This document shows positions 9,430 to 20,214 of a stretch of 64,000 nt of DNA, in pieces (the stretch's first letter is position 1; the number at the start of each line of letters is the position of its first letter). The position numbers and the translations under genes are program-made. The notes under the pieces are model-generated. The model had not been told where the DNA came from. It saw only the letters and a list, made by a program, of their open reading frames with translations, and did no database searches. Source of the DNA: Arthrobacter sp. AZCC_0090 (GTDB taxonomy: Bacteria; Actinomycetota; Actinomycetes; Actinomycetales; Micrococcaceae); contig NZ_JACHEE010000002.1 of NCBI RefSeq assembly GCF_014207375.1, positions 414,885 to 478,884 on the forward strand, given 5' to 3'.

Positions 9430-10044
9430 GTGGCCACCTACCTGACTCCTGCCCTTGCTTGGCGCCGTTTGCGCGAAGGAAATGAACGCTTTGTCGCCGG
9501 GCATTCCCTGCACCCCAACCAGGACGCCTCGCGCCGGAACTCCCTCGTCGAGGACCAGCACCCATTTGCCGTGATCTTCGGCTGCTCCGATTCCCGCTTG
9601 GCCGCAGAGATCATCTTCGACCTCGGCCTCGGCGATGCCTTTGTGGTCCGCACCGCCGGACAGGTGATCGACGACGCCGTCCTCGGTTCCCTCGAGTACA
9701 GCATCACCGAACTTCATGTCCCGCTCATCGTGATCCTTGGCCACGACAGCTGCGGCGCCGTGACAGCCACCAAGAGCGCGGTGGAGACCGGTGAGATGCC
9801 TGCTGGCTTCATCCGTTCCCTGGTGGAGCGCATCACGCCGTCCGTCCTCACCGCGATGCGCAACGAGCAGACGGACGTCAACGAGATGGTGGTGGAGCAC
9901 GTCAAGCAGACAGCACGCCGTCTGGCGGACAGTTCCCGTGTGATTTCCGCCGCGATCGACGACGGCCGGGCCGCCGTCGTCGGGCTTTCCTACAAACTGG
10001 ACGAAGGCCGCGCTGCGCTGGTTTCCGGGATCGGCAAGCTCTAA
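9430..10044 (+). CDS. Beta-class carbonic anhydrase
   Basis: The protein has 204 residues and catalyses reversible hydration of CO2. Zinc ligands Cys52, His105 and Cys108, and the Asp54-Arg56 dyad, are all visible in FGCSDSRL and GHDSCGA. The length is normal for the bacterial beta class. It starts with GTG 9 nt after the DUF4245 gene. A supply of bicarbonate for carboxylations is a plausible role but is not specified by context. Confidence 0.93.
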   Translation: MATYLTPALAWRRLREGNERFVAGHSLHPNQDASRRNSLVEDQHPFAVIFGCSDSRLAAEIIFDLGLGDAFVVRTAGQVIDDAVLGSLEYSITELHVPLIVILGHDSCGAVTATKSAVETGEMPAGFIRSLVERITPSVLTAMRNEQTDVNEMVVEHVKQTARRLADSSRVISAAIDDGRAAVVGLSYKLDEGRAALVSGIGKL

Positions 10045-10130
10045 ACCGAAGTCCGGGACCGCCCGGAAGGGACGGCAACCGCTGGCCGTAGCTTTGCACC
10101 GCCGGTTTTCGGTCAAGCGGCCGCTCGCCA

Positions 10131-10136
10131 TAAGCT
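10131..10136 (+). promoter_or_regulatory. TAAGCT -10 box, fumC leaderless promoter
   Basis: TAAGCT lies 6 nt before the fumC ATG with no Shine-Dalgarno sequence between them. It suggests fumC has its own leaderless promoter in addition to any readthrough. Confidence 0.5.
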
Positions 10137-10142
10137 AGCCCC

Positions 10143-11579
10143 ATGACTTCCACTCAAGAATCCAACGCGGCCGAGTTCCGTATTGAACATGACACGATGG
10201 GCGAAGTTCGCGTCCCCGTGAACGCACTGTACCGCGCCCAGACGCAGCGCGCCGTGGAGAACTTCCCGATCTCCGGCAAGACGCTTGAGCGCGCACACAT
10301 CGAGGCCCTGGCCCGCGTCAAGAAAGCCGCGGCCCTGGCAAACGCAGAACTGGGAGTGCTCGACGGCGAGCTCGCCGAGGCCATTGCCAATGCTGCCGAT
10401 GAGGTTGCCGCCGGAAAGTACGACGGCGACTTCCCCATCGACGTCTTCCAGACCGGCTCGGGCACGTCTTCCAACATGAACACCAACGAGGTCATCGCGG
10501 AGCTGGCAACGCGCGCCCTCGCCTCCGCCGGGAGCGACAAAGTTGTCCACCCGAACGACCACGTCAACGCTTCCCAGTCCTCCAACGACGTCTTTCCGAC
10601 GTCCGTCCACGTCGCAGCAACGTCGGCCCTGATCAACGATTTGATCCCGGCCCTCGACTACCTGGCTGCTTCCCTGGAACGCAAGGCCGCGGAGTTCAAG
10701 GACGTCGTCAAGTCCGGCCGTACGCACCTCATGGATGCCACCCCGGTGACCTTGGGCCAGGAGTTCGGTGGCTACGCCGCGCAGGTCCGTTACGGCATCG
10801 AGCGCATCAACGCCGCACTCCCCCGGGTTGCCGAGGTCCCCCTGGGCGGCACCGCCGTCGGCACCGGCATCAACACCCCGGAAGGCTTCCCGGAGCGCGT
10901 CATCGAACTCCTTGCCGCGGACACTGGCCTGCCGCTGACCGAGGCGCGCGACCACTTCGAAGCACAGGCCAACCGCGACGGCCTCATCGAGGGTTCCAGC
11001 CAGCTGCGCAACATCGCGATCTCCTTCATGAAGATCAACAACGACCTCCGCTGGATGGGCTCCGGCCCCAACACGGGCCTCGGCGAAATCTCCATCCCGG
11101 ACCTGCAGCCGGGCTCTTCGATCATGCCGGGCAAGGTCAACCCGGTCATCTGCGAAGCCTCGATCATGGTCTGCGCCCAGGTCATCGGCAACGACACCGC
11201 CATCGCCTGGTCCGGAACCAACGGCGCTTTCGAGCTCAACGTCGGCATCCCGGTCATGGCCGCCAACCTCTTGGAATCCATCCGGCTCCTGGCCAACACC
11301 AGCCGCGTCATGGCCGACAAGATGATCGACGGCATCACCGCCAACGTGGAGCGCGCCCGCTTCCTGGCCGAGGCGTCTCCGTCCATCGTGACCCCGCTGA
11401 ACAAGTTCATCGGTTACGAAGCAGCGGCAAAGATCGCCAAGAAAGCCGTTGCCGAAGGCCTCACCATCCGCGAGGCCGTAGTCTCCCTCGGTTACCTCGA
11501 GCGCGGCGAACTGACCGAGGAGCAGCTGGATAAGGCCCTCGACGTCACCACCATGACCCGCCCGGCCCACAAGGCCTAG
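10143..11579 (+). CDS. fumC: Class II fumarate hydratase FumC
   Basis: A 478-residue class II fumarase, the TCA-cycle enzyme hydrating fumarate to L-malate. The superfamily signature [11 protein letters not shown] (starting near residue 323), [10 protein letters not shown], the [14 protein letters not shown] segment and [11 protein letters not shown] are complete. The length is normal. An ATG start is supported by the TAAGCT box 6 nt upstream. A strong hairpin follows at 11607-11650. The glpX, DUF4245 and fumC grouping is a common actinobacterial arrangement. Confidence 0.97.
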   Translation: MTSTQESNAAEFRIEHDTMGEVRVPVNALYRAQTQRAVENFPISGKTLERAHIEALARVKKAAALANAELGVLDGELAEAIANAADEVAAGKYDGDFPIDVFQTGSGTSSNMNTNEVIAELATRALASAGSDKVVHPNDHVNASQSSNDVFPTSVHVAATSALINDLIPALDYLAASLERKAAEFKDVVKSGRTHLMDATPVTLGQEFGGYAAQVRYGIERINAALPRVAEVPLGGTAVGTGINTPEGFPERVIELLAADTGLPLTEARDHFEAQANRDGLIEGSSQLRNIAISFMKINNDLRWMGSGPNTGLGEISIPDLQPGSSIMPGKVNPVICEASIMVCAQVIGNDTAIAWSGTNGAFELNVGIPVMAANLLESIRLLANTSRVMADKMIDGITANVERARFLAEASPSIVTPLNKFIGYEAAAKIAKKAVAEGLTIREAVVSLGYLERGELTEEQLDKALDVTTMTRPAHKA

Positions 11580-11606
11580 CCTCCACTTAGTTCAACAGCA
11601 GCGCCC

Positions 11607-11650
11607 GACGGCGGCCGGCGCCTTCCCCACGGAAGGTGCCGGCCGCCGTC
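11607..11650 (+). terminator. Rho-independent terminator after fumC
   Basis: A 20-bp stem (GACGGCGGCCGGCGCCTTCC with one G-U pair) and a CCAC loop, followed by GTCGTTT. It sits 27 nt after the fumC stop. Confidence 0.8.
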
Positions 11651-11765
11651 GTCGTTTCCGGAAAGTACGACGCGAAACCGGGCCAGCGACACGCAACAGG
11701 CTGACACACAGGGAATTCGGGTGTCGAGAATCCGTTTGCGTGTCCTCAGCCAACATCAGCATTTC

Positions 11766-11790
11766 TTGCACTTTCTTCTTAAGAGTGCAA
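11766..11790. promoter_or_regulatory. Likely TetR operator (TTGCACT-N11-AGTGCAA)
   Basis: A perfect 7-bp inverted repeat with an 11-nt spacer, just before the TetR gene start at 11802. A further AGTGCA follows at about 11811. Position and symmetry suggest autoregulation of the tetR-MFS operon. Confidence 0.55.
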
Positions 11791-11801
11791 AACTTTACTT
11801 T

Positions 11802-14155
<2,354 letters not shown>

Positions 14156-14160
14156 AGCCA

Positions 14161-14239
14161 GGACATGCCCGGCCTTGGCTCGGACCAGTGGACATATGGG
14201 GAATATGCCCAGTGCCCGGATGCAAGGCTGGGCATGTCC
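14161..14239. repeat. Long inverted repeat with GGACATGCCC arms
   Basis: Left arm 14161-14177 (GGACATGCCCGGCCTTG) and right arm 14223-14239 (CAAGGCTGGGCATGTCC) pair with one mismatch. The 45 nt between them contain related half-motifs (GGACATATGG, GAATATGCCC). It begins 5 nt after the MFS stop, so it could work as a terminator or be a mobile palindromic element. Confidence 0.7.
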
Positions 14240-14327
14240 ACTTGGGCCGCCCGGCTGGCTGAGCCGCCGTCGGGGCGCCGGGACGCCGCAATCTTTGGGG
14301 GTTGCGGCGCCCCTGTGTCGTCTGGCT

Positions 14328-14333
14328 TAGGCT
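14328..14333 (+). promoter_or_regulatory. TAGGCT -10 box, leaderless promoter of small membrane gene
   Basis: TAGGCT lies 6 nt before the ATG at 14340 with no ribosome binding site between them. This supports the small gene being real. Confidence 0.45.
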
Positions 14334-14339
14334 GGAACA

Positions 14340-14540
14340 ATGAGTCCAGAGCCCGATGAATCAGCGAACATCAACCCGGCGGTCCGCTGGGGCCTGGGGG
14401 CCGTGCTTTTCGGCCTTATGGCCGTCTCAATGGCCTTTGCCCGGGGAGAATGGTGGACCGTTGCCGGCGCCATTCTTTGCGGTGCGGCCGCATGTGTCTT
14501 CGGCGCCCGGGCGATCCTGGCGGCCCGTCAATCGCGCTGA
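14340..14540 (+). CDS. Small two-helix membrane protein, unknown function
   Basis: A 66-residue protein with a polar N-terminus (MSPEPDESANINPAVRW), two hydrophobic segments (about 19-34 and 39-58) and a basic C-terminus (RAILAARQSR), consistent with a small inner-membrane hairpin. The TAGGCT box 6 nt before the ATG supports expression. Its last 13 nt overlap the 3' end of the convergent Nudix gene. I do not recognise a family. Confidence 0.62.
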   Translation: MSPEPDESANINPAVRWGLGAVLFGLMAVSMAFARGEWWTVAGAILCGAAACVFGARAILAARQSR

Positions 14541-15001
14541 TACGCGACGGCGGTGCCCGGTTCCAGCGCAAGCCGGATGGTTTCGCGGTGCCCGGCACTG
14601 ATCTCAGGCAACTCGTCGAGGGCAAACCAGCCGACCGCGATTGATTCGTCGTCGTTGACGCGGGCGTCTCCGGATACGTAGCGGCATTTGAAGGCGATAT
14701 CCAGGAAGTCGCAGACATCCCCGTTGGGGTAGGTGACCGGGCCGATCACCCCTACGGCCAGGATCCGCTCAGTTTCCGCCACGACGGCGGTCTCTTCGAA
14801 GATCTCCCGGATCAATCCGGGGGCAGGGTGCTCCCCTGGTTCGAGCATTCCCGTGATCAAGGTCCAACGGCGGTTATCCGCCCGTTGGCACAGAAGGACC
14901 CGGTTCTCGTCGTCCAACACCACGCCGCGCACGCCAGGCAGCCACAGCGGGTCGTTGCCGATCTTCTCGCGGATTTGCAGGATGAATTCCGGGACCGCCA
15001 C
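14528..15001 (-). CDS. Nudix hydrolase
   Basis: The protein has 157 residues. The Nudix box runs from Gly51 through Glu57 to REIFEETAV (65-73); the catalytic acidic residues are intact but the usual Gly before the last hydrophobic position is Ala72. The box follows a beta-rich N-terminus (LPGVRGVVLDDENRVLLCQR). The substrate is not determined; relatives hydrolyse NDP-sugars or oxidised nucleotides. The gene is convergent with the small membrane protein gene, and upstream lies a 160-nt gap to the prepilin peptidase gene. Confidence 0.9.
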   Translation of the reverse strand: MAVPEFILQIREKIGNDPLWLPGVRGVVLDDENRVLLCQRADNRRWTLITGMLEPGEHPAPGLIREIFEETAVVAETERILAVGVIGPVTYPNGDVCDFLDIAFKCRYVSGDARVNDDESIAVGWFALDELPEISAGHRETIRLALEPGTAVAYQRD

Positions 15002-15163
15002 TGCCTTAGCCCGCCTTCATTGGAACAGATAACACCAGCAAGAGCATTGCCTCCGCTTCCGGATCGGATCCGCCAGTAGGGCGAGTATCCCACCGGGGAC
15101 GCCCGAATGACAGCAGCCGGGACTGTTCGGGCGGGTGCCTTCGCGCCGCCTGGGAGGCCGTCC

Positions 15164-15733
15164 TTAGGCGGGCAGGGCGAGCATCGCGGCCGCGGCACCG
15201 GCCAGCATGAAGGGCCCGAAAGGTATGGCTGATTTGAGCGTCCCGCGACGGGCCGCCAGGACTCCAAGACTCCACAGGCCACCGAAGACGAACGCCGCAA
15301 ACGTTCCCGCGAAGACGTGCGCCCAGCCGAGATAACCAAGGTACAGGCCCAGAACTCCGGCCAGTTTGACGTCGCCGAAGCCCATCCCCGGCGGATACAC
15401 CAAACGCAGGACGAAGTAGAAAAGCCACAGCGACACTCCCCCGGCCACGATTCCCAAGGCGGGAACCCCGAGGAAGGAAGCGCCGCCGTCGGGCACGTTC
15501 CCTGCCGCGCCGGAAAGGTTCCCGCCCGAAAGAGCGAAGGCGATCGCTGCGCCGAGCAACAACACTCCCGCGATGGCGTAGGAGGGGAACACGATCCGGT
15601 TGGGCAGCAGGTGGTGGCGGACGTCGATGACTGTGAGGCGGGCAGCCATGATCGCAAAGTACACGCATGCTGCGAGTAGCAGCCAGAAGGCCGGGAAACT
15701 GGTCCCCCATAATTCGCCAAGTCGTCGGATCAC
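15164..15733 (-). CDS. Prepilin peptidase (A24 family)
   Basis: The protein has 189 residues with about six membrane segments and both A24 catalytic aspartates: Asp37 in VIDVRHHLLPNRIVFP and Asp121 in GMGFGDVKLAG. It is the short form lacking the N-terminal methylase domain of PilD, as in the TadV and FlaK groups. Such enzymes cleave type IV pilin-like leaders. No pilin or Tad genes lie nearby, so its substrates must be encoded elsewhere. Confidence 0.9.
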   Translation of the reverse strand: MIRRLGELWGTSFPAFWLLLAACVYFAIMAARLTVIDVRHHLLPNRIVFPSYAIAGVLLLGAAIAFALSGGNLSGAAGNVPDGGASFLGVPALGIVAGGVSLWLFYFVLRLVYPPGMGFGDVKLAGVLGLYLGYLGWAHVFAGTFAAFVFGGLWSLGVLAARRGTLKSAIPFGPFMLAGAAAAMLALPA

Positions 15734-15780
15734 CCTCGGATGCTATCGGGTTTCTGAAACGCGCGCCGGTCGCACACCCT

Positions 15781-15786
15781 TAGACT
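15781..15786 (+). promoter_or_regulatory. TAGACT -10 box, leaderless promoter
   Basis: TAGACT lies 6 nt before the ATG at 15793 with no Shine-Dalgarno sequence. This favours 15793 over the in-frame GTG that abuts the box at 15787. Confidence 0.45.
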
Positions 15787-15792
15787 GTGGAT

Positions 15793-16563
15793 ATGGGGCG
15801 CTACAGTGCAGAAATCCAAGGCAGTCCGGACGCCGACATGTCCTCCATCTTCCGAAACCTCTGCCGTTCCTCCCCGTGGAAATGGACCAGCCTGAGGTTC
15901 GAATACCTGGAGCTGCCGGGCAACGCAGGAGACACTGTGCGCGCCTGGCTGCGCCGGCCGGGAGCGCTTCGACTCGAAACCCTGGATGGCACACTTCTGC
16001 ACAGCACCACTGGCATTAACGACTCCCGCGATGGGTCATACCTTGGTTCCAAGCGCAAATCTTGGCTCTTGCCGGCGCATTTGGTGACCCCTGTGTACGA
16101 CTCCGGAGGTTTGGTCCGCCGGCGCCCCGAGGCCGCGTACGGTGAGCCGTCCTTCGGCAATGGACGGCTGGCTGCCGCCTTGGATCCCGTGGAACTCGCG
16201 GGAAACGCGCCGGTTCCCATGGAATTCCCCGGATCAAACCGCGTGGCCCTCGGTCCCATCCGGGAAGTCGACCACGAGGGACGTCCGGCACTGGAAACCA
16301 TCGCGACGCCGGGACACAGTTACGTGGCGTCGGATGCGGCCAAGCCCCTCTGTTTTCCCGGACGCACGCTCTTGCGGGTGGACTCAGGAACGGGCGTGTG
16401 CGTTTCGAGTCAATCGCTCGACGGCGACACCACCGGTCAGGGGCATTGGATGCGGATCCTGGGGGTGGACGAATACATGCTGGACGATCTGTTCCTCGCC
16501 GAATCGATGAACCTCACGGATGTCAGGAAGCACATCAGCTGGGACATCGGCCCCCGCGCCTGA
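15793..16563 (+). CDS. Conserved-looking protein of unknown function
   Basis: The protein has 256 residues, appears soluble and has no signal peptide. Codon use and GC match the neighbours, so it looks like a real gene. Features: an N-terminal WTSLRFEYLELPGNAGDTV segment, a middle part rich in loops, and a C-terminal Trp/Met-containing WMRILGVDEYMLDDLFLAES helix. I do not recognise a family. The ATG at 15793 is chosen because of the TAGACT box 6 nt upstream. It is divergent from the prepilin peptidase gene and convergent to phoH across a repeat-filled gap. Confidence 0.68.
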   Translation: MGRYSAEIQGSPDADMSSIFRNLCRSSPWKWTSLRFEYLELPGNAGDTVRAWLRRPGALRLETLDGTLLHSTTGINDSRDGSYLGSKRKSWLLPAHLVTPVYDSGGLVRRRPEAAYGEPSFGNGRLAAALDPVELAGNAPVPMEFPGSNRVALGPIREVDHEGRPALETIATPGHSYVASDAAKPLCFPGRTLLRVDSGTGVCVSSQSLDGDTTGQGHWMRILGVDEYMLDDLFLAESMNLTDVRKHISWDIGPRA

Positions 16564-16605
16564 GAGCGGTCGCCGGGGATGGTCGCGCCTAAGGCGTCGG
16601 CAGGA

Positions 16606-16813
16606 ACGCTCGCTCACCTATGTCGTCAAAATCCCGGACCCTCGCTCGCATATCAGGCCGAAAACGCGGACCCTCACTCACATCATTTGCGCGTCGGAAA
16701 CCCTATGAGCGAGCGTCCGCCGAAAACGCGACAAAAGTGAGCGAGCGTCCGCCGGAACGCCGACGTATCTGAGCGAGCGTCCGCCGAAAACGCGACAAAA
16801 GTGAGCGAGCGTC
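16606..16813. repeat. Cluster of 32-bp-period repeats in both orientations
   Basis: This fills most of the 330-nt gap between convergent genes (16564-16893). On the plus strand, units starting TGAGCGAGCGTCCGCCG begin at 16706, 16738, 16770 and 16802, exactly 32 nt apart. To the left, units with the reverse-complement end (TCGCTCGCAT, TCACTCACAT, then CCGAAAACGCGGACCC) also run at about 32 nt. The block can fold into nested hairpins. There are no unique spacers and no cas genes. The rest of the gap has no gene that I can see. Confidence 0.8.
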
Positions 16814-16893
16814 GGTGACAGACGCAGACGCACGGATGGCGTAGGGCCGTGGCCCGGCGAACCCGGCCACCGCCCTACGCGCTGCGATGGAAC

Positions 16894-18291
16894 CTAGATT
16901 TCCGCCCCTTCAAGAAGTTCCGTCACGAGCGCGGCGATCGGCGAGCGCTCGGAGCGGGTCAGGGTGATGTGGCCGAACAGCGGGTGGCCCTTGAGGGTCT
17001 CGACGACGGCGGCAACGCCGTCGTGCCGACCGACGCGCAAGTTGTCCCGCTGGGCGACGTCGTGGGTCAGGACGATCTTGGAGTTCTGGCCGATACGGCT
17101 CATCACTGTGAGGAGCACGTTCTTTTCAAGCGACTGGGCCTCGTCCACGATCACGAAGGCGTCGTGGAGGGAGCGTCCGCGGATATGGGTCAGCGGCATA
17201 ACCTCGAGCATGCCCCGGTCCATGACTTCTTCCACGACTTCCTGGCTGACGAGTGCACCGAGGGTGTCGAAGACCGCCTGCGCCCAGGGGTTCATCTTCT
17301 CTGCCTCGGAACCAGGCAGGTAACCAAGTTCCTGCCCGCCAACCGCGTACAGCGGCCGGAAAACGATCACTTTGCGGTGTTCCCTGCGTTCCAGGACTGC
17401 CTCGAGTCCGGCACACAAGGCGAGGGCTGACTTTCCAGTGCCTGCCCGGCCGCCGATCGAGACGATTCCGACGCTGGGGTCCATGAGCAGATCAATGGCA
17501 AGCCGTTGCTCCGCTGAACGGCCGTGCAGTCCGAAGACATCACGGTCACCCTTGACCACGCGTACCTGCTTGTCCGCGCCAACACGTCCCAAGGCCGAGC
17601 CCCGGTTCGAGAGCAGCACCAGGCCGGTGTTGACCGGCAGTTCGGCCGCGGCCGGAATGAAGACCGGTTCGTGGCCGTAGAGGGTGGTGATTTCGTCCTC
17701 GCTGGCCTCGATCTCTGCCATGCCGGTCCAGCCGGAGTCCTTGACGAGTTCGTTGCGGTATTCGTCCGCGAACAGCCCCATGGCAGAGGCCTTGACGCGC
17801 ATGGGGAGGTCTTTGGAGACAACCGTGACGTTGTGGCCTTCGTTGGCGAGATTTTTCGCGACGGCCAGAATACGGCTGTCGTTGTCCGCGCCCCGGAATC
17901 CTGCAGGCAGGACTTCGGTGGAGACGTGGTTCATCTCGACTCGCAGTGTGCCGCCGTCGGATCCGATCGGGATGGGTTGATTCAACCCGCCATGCTCAAT
18001 GCGCAGGTCATCCAGGAGCCTGAGCGCTTTGCGGGCGAAGTAGCCCAACTCGGGATCGTGGCGTTTGCCCTCCAATTCGGTGATGACCACGATCGGGACA
18101 ATGACTTCGTGCTCCGCGAAGCGCAACAGGGCGTGCGGATCGGAAAGCAATACGGAAGTGTCAATCACATAGCTTCGGCCAGTCAGGGTGTCGGACTTCG
18201 CAGCCCGACCGTTTTTGGCCCGCTTGGTGCGAGAGGTAGCTGAACTTTCCCCGTCGGAAACGACTACGGGCAGTTGCTCAGAAATAGCCAC
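16894..18291 (-). CDS. phoH2: PhoH family protein with N-terminal PIN domain (PhoH2)
   Basis: The protein has 465 residues. An N-terminal PIN RNase domain (about 38-170: [21 protein letters not shown], and later acidic [10 protein letters not shown]) is fused to a C-terminal PhoH ATPase/helicase domain with Walker [12 protein letters not shown] and Walker B VIVDEAQ. PhoH2 proteins unwind and cut RNA in a sequence-dependent way. The GTG start has GGAG 5 nt upstream. In mycobacteria a small PhoAT antitoxin gene overlaps phoH2; here no overlapping frame of that kind is evident upstream. The gene lies in the same broad neighbourhood as Rv1095. Confidence 0.92.
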   Translation of the reverse strand: MAISEQLPVVVSDGESSATSRTKRAKNGRAAKSDTLTGRSYVIDTSVLLSDPHALLRFAEHEVIVPIVVITELEGKRHDPELGYFARKALRLLDDLRIEHGGLNQPIPIGSDGGTLRVEMNHVSTEVLPAGFRGADNDSRILAVAKNLANEGHNVTVVSKDLPMRVKASAMGLFADEYRNELVKDSGWTGMAEIEASEDEITTLYGHEPVFIPAAAELPVNTGLVLLSNRGSALGRVGADKQVRVVKGDRDVFGLHGRSAEQRLAIDLLMDPSVGIVSIGGRAGTGKSALALCAGLEAVLERREHRKVIVFRPLYAVGGQELGYLPGSEAEKMNPWAQAVFDTLGALVSQEVVEEVMDRGMLEVMPLTHIRGRSLHDAFVIVDEAQSLEKNVLLTVMSRIGQNSKIVLTHDVAQRDNLRVGRHDGVAAVVETLKGHPLFGHITLTRSERSPIAALVTELLEGAEI

Positions 18292-18502
18292 ATCGACTCC
18301 AGCCCCGGGCGAACCCGGCTTATTCGTGAGGCGGCTCGGCCGGAAGGCCGGGCGCGGCCCCCCACGTAACTGGTGCGATGATTCGCTCCATCTACTGGCC
18401 TCCCCGATCAGCAGGCGGTTTGCCTACTGATGGGATTAACGTATTCCTGTGCCATTACATTTCCGGTGAGCGCAAACGGCGATTCGTGTAGACAAAATGT
18501 GA

Positions 18503-18520
18503 ACTTCCCGTAAACGGGAG
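18503..18520 (-). terminator. Possible short terminator after the cis-prenyltransferase gene
   Basis: Short inverted repeat CTCCCGTTTACGGGAAG (minus strand) followed by TTCACATTTTGT, about 20 nt after the stop. The stem is only 6-7 bp. Confidence 0.4.
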
Positions 18521-18540
18521 CTCACGGGCAAGACGCTGCG

Positions 18541-19314
18541 TCAAGAACCGAAGCGGCGCTGGCGGCCCGCATAGTCCCGCAGGGCCCGTAGGAAATCGAT
18601 CTTGCGGAACGCAGGCCAGAGTGCCTCGCAAAAGTAGAACTCACTGTAGGCGCTTTGCCACATGAGGAAGCCGGACAAGCGCTGCTCACCTGATGTGCGG
18701 ATCACCAGATCGGGGTCGGGCTGGCCTCGCGTGTAGAGGAACCGTGAGATGTCGTCCACTGATAGTTCATCGGCCAGCTCGCCTATGTCGCGACCATGCG
18801 CGACGGCGTCGTGCAGCAGTTCCCGGACGGCGTCGACGATCTCGCGCCGTCCGCCGTACCCGACGGCCACGTTAACGTGCAGCCGCTCGCGGATCGGAGT
18901 GCGGGCCGTGAGCTTGTTGAGCCGCTCGGCGAGATAGTCCGGCAGGAGCTCGGGGGCACCCATGGCGTGGACTGAGATGTCGGCGTCCTCGTCCAGCCGA
19001 TCCAGGGTGTTGGCGATGATGCCCATCAATAGTTCGAGCTCTTCGCCTGAGCGGCTCATGTTGTCCGTTGACAGCATGTACAACGTGACGACTTTGACTC
19101 CAAGTTCCTGGCACCACCCCAGGAACTCGTGGATCTTGTCCGCCCCTGCTTGGTGGCCTTCGCTGGTGGGCGCGTTGAATTGTCGCGCCCAGCGGCGATT
19201 GCCATCCACCATCACGCCGATGTGCCGGGGAATCTTGTCCTGCTCGAGCGATCGGAGCAGCTTGCGCTCGTAGAAGCCGTAGAGGAAGCCGGGCCACTCC
19301 ATCCGGACACTCAC
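18541..19314 (-). CDS. uppS: Isoprenyl transferase (cis-prenyl diphosphate synthase)
   Basis: The protein has 257 residues. Conserved regions are HIGVMVDGNRRWAR with catalytic Asp37, the VTLYMLSTDNMSRS loop, and the C-terminal IRTSGEQRLSGFLMWQ and YSEFYFCEALWP segments. It condenses isopentenyl diphosphate in the Z configuration to make polyprenyl carriers for the cell wall. By synteny with trhA and mca it is the counterpart of mycobacterial Rv1086, which makes a short C15 product, so a short-chain role is possible and a second full-length synthase may exist elsewhere. The GTG at 19314 (AGGAAG just upstream) is preferred to a TTG seven codons earlier. Confidence 0.9.
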   Translation of the reverse strand: MSVRMEWPGFLYGFYERKLLRSLEQDKIPRHIGVMVDGNRRWARQFNAPTSEGHQAGADKIHEFLGWCQELGVKVVTLYMLSTDNMSRSGEELELLMGIIANTLDRLDEDADISVHAMGAPELLPDYLAERLNKLTARTPIRERLHVNVAVGYGGRREIVDAVRELLHDAVAHGRDIGELADELSVDDISRFLYTRGQPDPDLVIRTSGEQRLSGFLMWQSAYSEFYFCEALWPAFRKIDFLRALRDYAGRQRRFGS

Positions 19315-19531
19315 CTGACTTCCTTTGAACGGCAACTGAAAAGCGACACGACGACGACGACGGCTGGCCGGGCGGGCAGCCGCCCTTAGTCAAACAACCA
19401 TCACCACCTCCGGAGCGCGGCCGAAGGTGCACCACCAAGGCTACCTTCCCAAGCTGGGCCACCGGCACACCGGAGTCTTGAAACTCGATTGAATAGCTCA
19501 TTACTCGGCAGTAACTTTTCCGGACGCGGGT

Positions 19532-19537
19532 TACGCT
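19532..19537 (+). promoter_or_regulatory. TACGCT -10 box, trhA leaderless promoter
   Basis: TACGCT lies 6 nt before the trhA ATG and no ribosome binding site fits between them. Confidence 0.45.
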
Positions 19538-19543
19538 TAAACG

Positions 19544-20185
19544 ATGTCGGAGCTGCTCACAATCAAGCCAAGGTGGCGCGGCTGGATACATGCTGTGGCC
19601 ACGCCGTTCGCCGTCGCGGCAGGGATCGCCCTGGTGACGCTGGCACCTACGGCAGACCGGAAGATCGCTTCGGCCATCTACGCTTTCACAGGCGTACTGC
19701 TCTTCGGCGTGTCCGCGGTCTACCATCGCGGCGACTGGGAGCCGAAGACCAGAATGGTCCTCAAGCGACTAGACCACACCAACATCATGTTGGTGATCGC
19801 AGGCAGCTATACGCCCTTGGCGTGGTCGCTGCTGGAGCGCCCCAAGGCGGTGCTCCTGCTGTGGGTCATTTGGTCCGGGGCGCTGCTAGGAGTGTTGTTC
19901 CGGGTCCTCTGGACCGGCGCTCCCCGTTGGCTCTACGTGCCCATCTACGTGGCACTAGGATGTGGCGCGTTGTTCTATTTGCCTGAGTTTTTCGCGGCAA
20001 ATGCCCCGGCCGCGGTCCTGATCTGCGTGGGCGGAGCCCTTTACATCGCCGGCGCGGTTTTCTACGGGATCAAGAAGCCAAACTTCAGCCCCACGAACTT
20101 CGGCTTCCATGAGCTCTTCCACGCCCTGACAGTGCTGGCGTTCGCGGCGCATTTTGCCGCAATCATGATCGCGGTGCGCAGCTAG
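19544..20185 (+). CDS. trhA: Hemolysin III / TrhA family seven-TM protein
   Basis: The protein has 213 residues with seven hydrophobic segments. PAQR-family motifs are visible: SAVYHRGDWEP near the second helix, the DHTNIMLVIAGSYTPLAW loop, and a final FHELFHALTVLAFAAHFAAI with metal-binding histidines. Bacterial members are linked to membrane lipid homeostasis; hemolysis is not established here. It is divergent from the cis-prenyltransferase gene and convergent to the DUF255 gene, as in Rv1085c-Rv1086. Confidence 0.92.
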   Translation: MSELLTIKPRWRGWIHAVATPFAVAAGIALVTLAPTADRKIASAIYAFTGVLLFGVSAVYHRGDWEPKTRMVLKRLDHTNIMLVIAGSYTPLAWSLLERPKAVLLLWVIWSGALLGVLFRVLWTGAPRWLYVPIYVALGCGALFYLPEFFAANAPAAVLICVGGALYIAGAVFYGIKKPNFSPTNFGFHELFHALTVLAFAAHFAAIMIAVRS

Positions 20186-20214
20186 CTGTACCGCCCAGGG
20201 CGCCCCGAAACCAG

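Noticed and set aside
15164..15733. Type IV pilus or Tad locus
   Set aside because: A lone prepilin peptidase gene; no pilin, ATPase or secretin genes lie in the window.
16606..16813. 32-bp periodic array as a CRISPR
   Set aside because: Whole units repeat head to tail with no unique spacers, copies occur in both orientations, and no cas gene is in the window.
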